Of a stretch of DNA of 64,000 nucleotides, positions 43,901 to 52,285 are shown piece by piece. Made by a program: the position numbers and the translations under genes. Position 1 is the first letter of the stretch; the number at the start of each line of letters is the position of its first letter. Source of the stretch: Nocardiopsis_B sediminis (GTDB lineage: Bacteria > Actinomycetota > Actinomycetes > Streptosporangiales > Streptosporangiaceae); contig NZ_JBHSBH010000020.1 of assembly GCF_042650565.1 (NCBI RefSeq), forward strand, positions 1 to 64,000, read 5' to 3'. Below the pieces are notes generated by a model. The model was not told the origin of the DNA and did no database searches. It worked only from the letters and a program-made list of their open reading frames with translations.

Positions 43901-45034
43901 ATGGACGAAACCACGGATTGGACCGAGCGGCAAGCGCGGCTGGCCGCCTCACTGGGGACGTCCGAGCAGGTCGCACGGGCGTTCGCCACTGTGCCCCGCC
44001 ATCGGTTCATCCCTTCCCGGGTATGGACGGGGCTCGTCGGTCCGCCGCTCGACCGCGACGCCGACCCGGACGCGTGGGCGGACCTCGTCTTCGCCGACGA
44101 TGCCGTGACCACCCAGGTCAACGACGGCGAGGACGGCCGGGCCAACTTCCCGACCTCCTCGTCGTCGCAGCCGTCCGTCATGGCCGCCATGATCGAGGCG
44201 GCCGGTGTGGAGGCCGGGATGCGCGTGCTGGAGATCGGGGCCGGGACCGGCTACAACGCGGCGATCCTGAAGGAGCTCGCCGGAGTCGGCGGCCGGGTCG
44301 CCACGGTCGAGGTGGATCCGGCCGTCGCCGCCGGGGCCCGCCTGTCCCTCAAGAACGCGGGATACGACGTGGCCGTGGTCGACGGAGACGGAGCAGACGG
44401 GCACGCGGCGGCGGCCCCGTTCGACATCACCCTCGCCACCTGCGCGGTCGTCCGCTTCCCGGCCTCCTGGATCGCGCAGACACGGCCGGGCGGGCGGGTG
44501 GTGGCGCCGTGGAAGGCGTCCGCGGCTCTGCCCGGAGGGCTCCTGGCCAGGCTCGTCGTCGACGATGACGGGTCCGCCGGCGGGAGGTTCGCGGGCGGAG
44601 CGTCGTTCATGATGATGCGCTCGCAACGGTGGAGCGGGCCGATGCACGGTCGCGATGACGAACCCGAGGAGACCCGGACCGCGGCAGGCGACCCCTCCGC
44701 GATCGTCGCCGACGAAGCGTCGGGGCCGGTTCTCGCCATGACCGTGCCCGCGTGGCGCTTCGCGCCCCGCCGCTGGCCCGACGGGTCCGAGGGCGTGTGG
44801 GTGTCCGCGACCGACCGCCCGGCATGGGCCCGGCTCTATGCCGATGGCCGTGTCGAGCAGGGCGGGCAGCGGCGCCTTTGGGACGAGCTGGAATCCGCCC
44901 ACCGGGCGTGGGTGGGCCACGGCCGCCCCGCCTTCACCGACTACGGCCTGACCGTCGCCCCGGATGGGACGCACCGGGTCTGGCTGCACGACCCGGCCGG
45001 CCCCACCTGGGTTCAGCCGAGAGGAGACGCTTAG
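43901..45034 (+). CDS. Protein-L-isoaspartate O-methyltransferase-like enzyme (second paralogue)
   Basis: The 377-residue protein has VPRHRFIPSRVW near the N-terminus, TSSSSQPSVMAAMIEAAGV, SAM motif I VLEIGAGTGYNAAIL and VEVDP, as in PIMTs. Its C-terminal ~150 residues (VWVSATDRPAWARLYADG, LWDELESAHRAWVGHGRPAFTDYGLTV split in two) align with the extra domain of the 1123-2292 protein, so the two are paralogues of one subfamily. ATG 43901 is preceded by GCGAGGGCCC. No small coupled peptide gene is seen upstream. Its 3' end overlaps the convergent gene by 4 nt. Confidence 0.87.
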   Translation: MDETTDWTERQARLAASLGTSEQVARAFATVPRHRFIPSRVWTGLVGPPLDRDADPDAWADLVFADDAVTTQVNDGEDGRANFPTSSSSQPSVMAAMIEAAGVEAGMRVLEIGAGTGYNAAILKELAGVGGRVATVEVDPAVAAGARLSLKNAGYDVAVVDGDGADGHAAAAPFDITLATCAVVRFPASWIAQTRPGGRVVAPWKASAALPGGLLARLVVDDDGSAGGRFAGGASFMMMRSQRWSGPMHGRDDEPEETRTAAGDPSAIVADEASGPVLAMTVPAWRFAPRRWPDGSEGVWVSATDRPAWARLYADGRVEQGGQRRLWDELESAHRAWVGHGRPAFTDYGLTVAPDGTHRVWLHDPAGPTWVQPRGDA

Positions 45035-45699
45035 GACAGCGGGGCGCTGTACCAGCGCCAGGTGGTGGGGCGGGGGCGGCCGGGGAGGTCGGTGCGGCCG
45101 GTGGACCAGAGGAGGGCGGGCCAGGGGGTCGCGTCGGCCGGGGCTTCGGGGAAGAGGCGGGCGAGGACCCGTTCGCAGAGGTCGGCGGGTGGGGTCCAGG
45201 TGAGCCCCAGGCCCTCGGCGACGTCGTGGGTGTGGACCAGGGTCTCCACGATCCCCATCGCCGCGAAGCCCTCAGGGTCGGATACGCCTTGCGTGTGGAA
45301 GGCGCGGACGTGCGGCGGTGTCGTGCGCACCATGGCGACCAGCAGCGCCCCGTTGGCCTCCAGCACCTGCATGAGCCCGGCCGGGCCGGCGTCGCGTTCG
45401 GCGTGGATGGTGTTCCCCGGCCCGCCCGGTCGGCGGCTCTCGCTGACGATGGGCACGTAGCGGTCCAGGGGCGGGGTCCGCGGGCCGAGCTGGGCGGCGT
45501 AGGCGAACAGGTCGTCGGCCAGGTGCTCGACCGTCTCCCAGCAGTTCCACTCCAGCGCCCCCGCCTTCCGTCCCCACGCCGATCCGGGCGCCCCGCCCAG
45601 GGCGTCCACGGCGAGCCGCACGGCGAGATCCACGTCGTCGGCCGTGACGGGGGCCCGGGAAGGGGCAGATGAAAGGCCGTTCTCCGGCGATCGCGACAT
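45031..45699 (-). CDS. DinB / mycothiol-dependent maleylpyruvate isomerase-like protein
   Basis: The 222-residue protein has the four-helix DinB/MDMPI_N pattern (WNCWETVEHLADDLFAYAAQL, then GIVETLVHTHDVAEGLGL with the metal-binding His residues). Mycothiol-dependent transferases of this fold are typical of actinobacteria, but the specific reaction is unknown. ATG 45699 is preceded by TACGGT 7 nt away, a leaderless start; the frame is open to 45729. It overlaps the convergent methyltransferase gene by 4 nt. Confidence 0.78.
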   Translation of the reverse strand: MSRSPENGLSSAPSRAPVTADDVDLAVRLAVDALGGAPGSAWGRKAGALEWNCWETVEHLADDLFAYAAQLGPRTPPLDRYVPIVSESRRPGGPGNTIHAERDAGPAGLMQVLEANGALLVAMVRTTPPHVRAFHTQGVSDPEGFAAMGIVETLVHTHDVAEGLGLTWTPPADLCERVLARLFPEAPADATPWPALLWSTGRTDLPGRPRPTTWRWYSAPLS

Positions 45700-45741
45700 G
45701 GCCGACACCGTACCGCGACGGTAGGGCACCGGTCGTTCCCG

Positions 45742-46440
45742 TCAGCCGAAGGTGTCGATCAGCCCGAAGGTGTCGATCAGGTAGAGGGCGGCGTACAGCG
45801 CGAGGAAGGCGGACCCGATGACGGTCAGGGCCACGCCGCCCCAGCGCGCTTCCCGGATCTTCCTGCGCATCGTGGTGGGCTGCACCCTGCCGCGGAGGGA
45901 GATGAACAGCAACGGGTCGTCCCCGGGGGTCCGGCGGGCGCGGATCACCGGTTCGCCCGTGGCTTCGTCGACGCCGAGCCAGCCGGTGACGGTGGTGTCC
46001 GTCCCCTCCGGGACGCGCCACTCCACGAACTGCACCCGGCGGACGACCATGTTCGACAGGCTGGCCCGGATATCGGGGAAGCCCTCCTTGATGCGGTCGG
46101 AGACCGCGGTGCGCTTGGGGAACGACTTCGTGTGCCACTCCTCGTGGGCGGTGACCGCGGTGTTCCCGTTGGCCATGTCCGGGTCGGGTTCGACGCGGAT
46201 CCGGCGGCCTTCCCCGGCCAGCTGGAAGGCGCGCGGGGACGACTCGACCGCGGACAGGTCCTCACGGCTCCCCCAGAACCGCCGGTATGCGCGGAGCCGC
46301 AGACGCCACCAGACGGTTCCGCCGCGGCGGCTCAGGGGCGCCGACTCGGTCGGGTTCCCGGGAAGCGGCTCGGCCCGGCCGCGGACCGCGCACCGGTAGG
46401 GCGGGGTACCGGCGCCGGCATGGGCGAGGGCTTCGGCCAC
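45742..46440 (-). CDS. GIDE-domain membrane protein, N-terminus probably lost to a frameshift
   Basis: The frame from GTG 46440 gives 232 residues resembling prokaryotic GIDE/MUL1-like proteins: an N-terminal CAVRGRAEPLPGNPTESAPLS segment, VWWRLRLRAYRRFWGS, FQLAGEGRRIRVEPD, EWRVPEGTDTTVTGWLGVDE, DDPLLFISLRGR, and a C-terminal helix (GVALTVIGSAFLALYAALYLI). Family members also carry an N-terminal helix; a matching helix with its own ribosome binding site lies just upstream in another frame (46471-46559). One extra base in the C-run at about 46468-46472 would join them into a ~272-residue protein. The C-terminus ends with a duplicated LIDTFG. Function is unknown, probably envelope stress related. 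Confidence 0.55.
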   Translation of the reverse strand: MAEALAHAGAGTPPYRCAVRGRAEPLPGNPTESAPLSRRGGTVWWRLRLRAYRRFWGSREDLSAVESSPRAFQLAGEGRRIRVEPDPDMANGNTAVTAHEEWHTKSFPKRTAVSDRIKEGFPDIRASLSNMVVRRVQFVEWRVPEGTDTTVTGWLGVDEATGEPVIRARRTPGDDPLLFISLRGRVQPTTMRRKIREARWGGVALTVIGSAFLALYAALYLIDTFGLIDTFG

Positions 46441-46470
46441 CCCGTACTGGGGCGTCTTCTCTTTCTTGGG

Positions 46471-46559
46471 GGCGCCATCATGGCCGTCGCGGTTCGTGCT
46501 CGGACGATGAGCAGCACGCCGACGACCACCATTGCCACGAAGGTGATCACGATCGACAC
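46471..46559 (-). pseudogene. Out-of-frame N-terminal transmembrane segment of the GIDE-domain gene
   Basis: From GTG 46559, preceded by GGAAGGGGC, the frame encodes a helix (VSIVITFVAMVVVGVLLIVR) and then basic residues. At the five-C run (plus-strand GGGGG 46468-46472) the GIDE-type coding continues one base out of register, so a -1 shift or a missing C explains the break. It could be a real mutation, a sequencing error or, less likely, programmed frameshifting. Confidence 0.5.
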
Positions 46560-46801
46560 GCCCCTTCCATTCGATTCCGGCCCTGCCGGGCCCGGTCCCC
46601 CTTGGGACGCACTCCCCGTCGGCCCGGTTTCGTCCGGGTCCGGCCAGCGCCTTCGCGCTGTCGCATTCGTGGCGGTCCGTCCTACCGCGGCGGGCCATCG
46701 CCGCCCGTCCCGGCGTTGCCGTCCGACCGGGGCCCATATACCGTGCATTCAGATGGCCACACCATGTGGTCATTTCATGTGAATCGTTTTGGAGGCCCCT
46801 G

Positions 46802-48112
<1,311 letters not shown>

Positions 48113-48166
48113 CCCCCGCTGTCAGCGCGGTCACCGCTGTCTCTATCTCTACGCGCGCGGAACGGC

Positions 48167-48184
48167 GGATGACATCTGTCATCC
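48167..48184. promoter_or_regulatory. Palindrome GGATGACA-TC-TGTCATCC, probable operator of the ABC exporter
   Basis: Eight-base perfect arms flank a 2-bp centre, 82 bp upstream of the ABC ATPase start. ATGACA...TGTCAT dyads are typical of LuxR/NarL-type response-regulator sites upstream of ABC-2 exporters. The regulator encoded at 51634-52239 in the same gene group is the likely binder (inference). Confidence 0.5.
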
Positions 48185-48265
48185 CCGCTACGCGGCGAAG
48201 CTCATGCCGAGCCGGTGACAGCCGTGCCTACCCCGCCCCGGCCCCCGCCGCCGAGAATCGACGGC

Positions 48266-49258
48266 ATGAGCACGGGACACCAGGACCTCCCCCCGGACAC
48301 CGCCGCCGCGATCAGCGTGCGGGACCTGCACCAGCGCTACGGTGACTTCGAGGCCGTCAGGGGGATCTCCTTCGACGTCGCACGCGGCGAGCTGTTCGCC
48401 CTGCTGGGGACCAACGGCGCCGGGAAGACGACCACCGTCGAGACCCTGGAGGGCTTCCGCCGCCCCGCCTCCGGCACCGTCCGCGTCTTCGGCATCGACC
48501 CCTACGGCCAGCCGGCCGCCCTGCGCGAGCGCGTCGACGCCGTGCTCCAGCACAGCGGGGTCTTCGCCGAGCTGACGGTCGCCGAGACCGTCGACCTCTC
48601 CCGCGACCTCGCCGCCGACCCCCTCGACCGCGACCACGTGCTGGAGCTGACCGGCCTCGCCGACAAGGCGGGCGCCGCCGTCCGGCAGCTCTCCGGCGGC
48701 CAGAAGCGTCGCCTCGACCTCGGGCTGGCCGTGCTCTCGCGCCCCGAGGCGCTGTTCCTGGACGAGCCCACCACCGGCATGGACCCCGAGGCCCGCCGGG
48801 CGACCTGGACCCTCATCGCCGGCCTGGTCGACGACGGCACCGCCGTCCTGCTCACCACGCACTACCTGGAGGAGGCCGAGCGCCTCGCCGACCGGCTCGC
48901 CATCATGCACCGGGGCGAGATCCGGGTATCGGGCACGCTGCGCGAGGTCGTGGCGGGCCGGGGCGACCGGATCGGCTTCCGGCTGCCGCACGACGTCCGC
49001 GCCGGGGACCTGCCCGATCTGCCCGGTGCGACCGTGGCCGTGGAGACCCGCGACGGCGCGGCGTGGGCCGGGTACACGGTCCTGGGCGACGACGCCGAGG
49101 GCCGGGCCCACCGGGCGCTGGCCCCGCTCATGGCGTGGGCCGGGGAGCGCGGGCTCACCCTGGACCGGCTGGAGCTGCGCTCGGCCTCGCTGGAGGACGT
49201 GTTCCTCGGCGTCGCCGACGGCGACGTGGCCGACCTCGTCGCGGATGGCCCCCGATGA
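48266..49258 (+). CDS. ABC-2 type exporter ATP-binding protein (DrrA-like)
   Basis: The 330-residue protein has Walker A LLGTNGAGKTTTV, signature LSGGQKRRLDLGLAVL, Walker B ALFLDEPTTGMDPEARR and the H-loop LLTTHYLEEAERLADR. The C-terminal ~90 residues form the DrrA-type extension ending in SLEDVFLGVADGD. It energises the permease encoded 73 bp downstream. ATG 48266 is chosen because the family starts close to it. The operon continues with a histidine kinase and LuxR-type regulator, the layout of autoregulated drug or lipid exporters. Confidence 0.92.
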   Translation: MSTGHQDLPPDTAAAISVRDLHQRYGDFEAVRGISFDVARGELFALLGTNGAGKTTTVETLEGFRRPASGTVRVFGIDPYGQPAALRERVDAVLQHSGVFAELTVAETVDLSRDLAADPLDRDHVLELTGLADKAGAAVRQLSGGQKRRLDLGLAVLSRPEALFLDEPTTGMDPEARRATWTLIAGLVDDGTAVLLTTHYLEEAERLADRLAIMHRGEIRVSGTLREVVAGRGDRIGFRLPHDVRAGDLPDLPGATVAVETRDGAAWAGYTVLGDDAEGRAHRALAPLMAWAGERGLTLDRLELRSASLEDVFLGVADGDVADLVADGPR

Positions 49259-49331
49259 CCCCGGCGCCGCCGTACCCGACCACCGGCGGATCCCCCGCCG
49301 ACCCGCCGCCGCCCCGCAAAGGACTCCGATC

Positions 49332-50186
49332 ATGACCGCCACCGTGCGCGCCGCCGCGTCGCCGCGGCCGGGCGCGGGCCGCACGCCCGTGAACCGCCGC
49401 CGCCAGGCCCTCCGCCTGCTCCGCACCGAGCTCGTCCTGTTCTACCGCTACCGGGTGGCGCTGTTCTTCGCCGCCTTCCCGCTGGTGTTCGTCGCGTTCT
49501 ACCTGCCGTTGGAGGGTCAGGAGGCGCTGCCCGGGATCGACGCCGCCGCCCTGAGCATGAGCGGCATCCCGATCCTGGCGGCCCTCGCGCTCGGCCTCAT
49601 GCACGTGCCCAACGTCTACGCGGCGCGCCGCGAGCAGCTGGTGCTCAAGCGGTTCCGCGCGAGCGGGGTCGCGCCCGCGGCGCTGTTCGGGGCGACGACG
49701 CTGTCGGTGCTGCTGGTCGCGGCCGCGCTCACCGCGGCGGTGACGGCGATCGTGGCCGCGCGCTACGGCGCCCTGCCCGCCGACCCGGTGCTGATGCTGG
49801 CCGGCGCCGCCCTGATCACCGTGGTCATGTCGCTGCTGGGGATCGCCTTCACCAGCCTCACGCGCAACGCCGAGAGCGCGCAGATGATGTCCATCGTCCC
49901 GTTCATGCTCCTGTACGGGGCGAGCGGCCTGGTGGTGCCGCTCGAGATACTGCCCGACCAGGTCGCGGCCGTGTGCCGGCTCCTGCCCGCCGCCCCGGCG
50001 GCCGACCTGGTGCGCTCCGGGTACTGGGGGCACGACCTCTTCGGCGGCGGCAACGGGGCCGCGCCCGCCGGGTTCGCGGAGCTGTGGACCGCGGCGCTGC
50101 CCTCGCTGGGGGTGCTGCTCGCCTGGACGGCCGTGGCCGTGTTCCTGCTGCGCTACGTCCGCTGGGACCCGCGCCAGGCGGGGTGA
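49332..50186 (+). CDS. ABC-2 type exporter permease
   Basis: The 284-residue protein has six membrane segments and ABC-2 features: the amphipathic RTELVLFYRYRVALFF, LKRFRASGVAPAALFGATTL, the long PVLMLAGAALITVVMSLLGIAF region, AQMMSIVPFMLLYGASGLVVP and a C-terminal helix followed by RYVRWDPRQAG. It forms the export channel with the upstream ATPase. ATG 49332 has no strong Shine-Dalgarno (GGACTCCGATC). Confidence 0.9.
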   Translation: MTATVRAAASPRPGAGRTPVNRRRQALRLLRTELVLFYRYRVALFFAAFPLVFVAFYLPLEGQEALPGIDAAALSMSGIPILAALALGLMHVPNVYAARREQLVLKRFRASGVAPAALFGATTLSVLLVAAALTAAVTAIVAARYGALPADPVLMLAGAALITVVMSLLGIAFTSLTRNAESAQMMSIVPFMLLYGASGLVVPLEILPDQVAAVCRLLPAAPAADLVRSGYWGHDLFGGGNGAAPAGFAELWTAALPSLGVLLAWTAVAVFLLRYVRWDPRQAG

Positions 50187-50315
50187 CCGAGACCGCCGCG
50201 GGGAGAGGCACGGGCGCGCTCTCGCCTCGCGGAAGGGGTGGGGCGGCCTGAGGACGGCGGGCCGCCCTCACCCCGGTTAAGCTGGCCCGACGACTGGGAC
50301 GAGAGGGGACGGACG

Positions 50316-51629
50316 ATGCCGGACACCGGGTCCGACACCGCCGCCGGGACCGGCGCCGAGATCGGCGACCGCGCCGCCGACGCGGTCGCGGCCGACGGCG
50401 CCGCCGCCCCCTCCACCGGCTCCGGCCCTGCTGCGGGCACCGGGCTGGGCGGCGGGTCCAGCCGCGCCGAACTGCGCCGGCTGCGCTATGCGCGATGGTT
50501 CGTCATCTCCGCGTTCGTCTTCCTCGCCCTGCTGATCCCGTTCTTCGCCGCGCTCGGCGTGGGAAACTCCCTGGCCACCGGTGAGATCCCGCTGTGGCGC
50601 AACATCCCCGCGTTCGTGCTCAGCCTGCCCCTGGGCGGGCTGTGCATCTGGATGGTCACCGTCCGCCTGGCCGATCCCGCGGTCGTCCCGGAACGGGTAT
50701 TCTGGGCCTCGTTCGCCCTGGTCGTGCTCGTCGCCGTGCTGCTGGACGTCTACACCTGGACCCTGATGCTGGTGGGTGCGTGGTGGTCGACGGCGGCGCT
50801 GGTCGCGCCGCGCGCACGGATGGCCGCCATCGCCGCCGTCCTGCTCCTGCTGCCGTGGATCCGGATCGGGCTGCTGCCGGAGCCCGATTTCGTGCTGCTG
50901 CTCCAGGTGTGGGTGAGCGCGATCCTCTGGGCGGCGCTGATGCTCGGGGCCAACAGGGGGACCCTGTTCCTGTGGGACATCGCCTCCGAGGCCCTGGCCG
51001 CGCGCGATGCCCGCGCCCGGCTCGCCGTCAGCGAGGAGCGGCTGCGCTTCGCCCGCGACATGCACGACCTGCTCGGGCACAGCCTCTCGGGCATCGCCGT
51101 CAAGAGCGAGCTGGGCGCGCGGCTGGCCGAGCGCGACCCCGAGCGGGCCGCCCGCGAGATGGCCGATGTCCAGCGGCTGGCCCGCGAGGCGCTGCGCGAG
51201 GTGCGCGCGGCCGTCTCCGGCTACCGCGAGGTCGACCTCGCCGCCGAGGTCGCCGGCGTGCGCGCGGTGCTCGGCGCGGCCGGTATCCGCTCCACGGTCG
51301 ACGTCCCCGAGGACGACACGCTCCCGGCGGACTCCGCCGCGCTCGCCGCGTGGGTCGTCCGTGAGGGCGCCACCAACGCCCTGCGGCACAGCAACGCCCG
51401 GTCGTGCGACCTCTCCGTGCGCCGCGGCGAGCGCGCGGTGGTCATCGAGGTGTACAACGACGGCGTGCGCGCCGACGCCGTCGACCCGTCCGGCCCGCGC
51501 TACGGCAACGGGCTCAGCGGCCTCGCCGAGCGCGTTGCCGCGGCCGGGGGATCATTGTCGGCCAGCCCCACCGGCGACGGCGGGTTCCTGCTGCGGGCGG
51601 TGCTGCCCGCCCTGGACGAAAGGACGTGA
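50316..51629 (+). CDS. NarL/DesK-type sensor histidine kinase
   Basis: The 437-residue kinase has a Pro/Ala-rich cytoplasmic N-terminus (1-55), five to six membrane segments (about 61-211), a HisKA_3 dimerisation domain with phospho-acceptor His250 in RFARDMHDLLGHSLSGI, and a HATPase_c domain with REGATNALRHSNA and GNGLSGLAERV. Membrane-intrinsic sensing resembles DesK-type kinases. It precedes its cognate regulator by 4 nt and follows the exporter genes. ATG 50316 follows GAGAGGGGACGGACG. Confidence 0.92.
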   Translation: MPDTGSDTAAGTGAEIGDRAADAVAADGAAAPSTGSGPAAGTGLGGGSSRAELRRLRYARWFVISAFVFLALLIPFFAALGVGNSLATGEIPLWRNIPAFVLSLPLGGLCIWMVTVRLADPAVVPERVFWASFALVVLVAVLLDVYTWTLMLVGAWWSTAALVAPRARMAAIAAVLLLLPWIRIGLLPEPDFVLLLQVWVSAILWAALMLGANRGTLFLWDIASEALAARDARARLAVSEERLRFARDMHDLLGHSLSGIAVKSELGARLAERDPERAAREMADVQRLAREALREVRAAVSGYREVDLAAEVAGVRAVLGAAGIRSTVDVPEDDTLPADSAALAAWVVREGATNALRHSNARSCDLSVRRGERAVVIEVYNDGVRADAVDPSGPRYGNGLSGLAERVAAAGGSLSASPTGDGGFLLRAVLPALDERT

Positions 51630-51633
51630 CCGT

Positions 51634-52239
51634 GTGATCCGCATCGTGCTGGCGGACGACGAGCACCTGGTGCGGGGGGCGATCGCCGCCCTGCTCGGCC
51701 TGGAAGACGACCTGGAGGTCGTCGCCGAGGTGGGGCGCGGGGACGCGGTGGTGGGCGCGGTGACCGCGCAGCGCGCCGACATCGCGGTGCTCGACATCGA
51801 GATGCCCGGCGGATCGGGGCTGGAGGTGGCGGCCGACCTGAAGGCCGCCGCCCCCGGGTGCGGGGTGCTCATCCTCACCAGCTTCGGCCGGCCCGGCTAC
51901 CTGCGCCGCGCACTGGCCGCGGGCGCGCGCGGGTTCCTGGCCAAGGACGCCCCGGTCGACCAGCTGGCCGGCGCGATCCGCAAGGTGCACGGGGGCGGCC
52001 GCTACATCGACACCGAACTGGCGGCCGCGGCCATGACCGCCGGCGAGAACCCGCTGACCGCCCGAGAGGCCGAGGTTCTACGCGGCGCCGCAGAGGGCAA
52101 GCCGGTGAGCGCGATCGCCTCCACCCTCCACCTCACCGAGGGCACCGTGCGCAACTACCTCTCCAGCGCCATCACCAAGACCGGCGCCGACAACCGCATG
52201 ACCGCCATCCGCACGGCCCAGGACATGGGCTGGCTGTGA
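51634..52239 (+). CDS. LuxR/NarL-family response regulator
   Basis: The 201-residue protein has a receiver domain (acidic DDE at 8-10, phospho-acceptor Asp54 in VLDIEMPGGSG, Lys in FLAKDAP) and a LuxR-type HTH (LTAREAEVLRGAAEGKPVSAIASTLHLTEGTVRNYLSS, given in parts across two helices). It starts at GTG 51634. The cognate kinase is just upstream and the probable target site is the palindrome at 48167-48184. Confidence 0.93.
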   Translation: MIRIVLADDEHLVRGAIAALLGLEDDLEVVAEVGRGDAVVGAVTAQRADIAVLDIEMPGGSGLEVAADLKAAAPGCGVLILTSFGRPGYLRRALAAGARGFLAKDAPVDQLAGAIRKVHGGGRYIDTELAAAAMTAGENPLTAREAEVLRGAAEGKPVSAIASTLHLTEGTVRNYLSSAITKTGADNRMTAIRTAQDMGWL

Positions 52240-52285
52240 ATGGTGACGTTGTCCACAGGCTGTGGACGAGCGCTAGGTGTACTGA

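Noticed and set aside
46766..46801. GTG start 12 codons upstream for ClpX
   Set aside because: It would place the good GGAGG ribosome binding site inside the coding region and adds residues not typical for ClpX.
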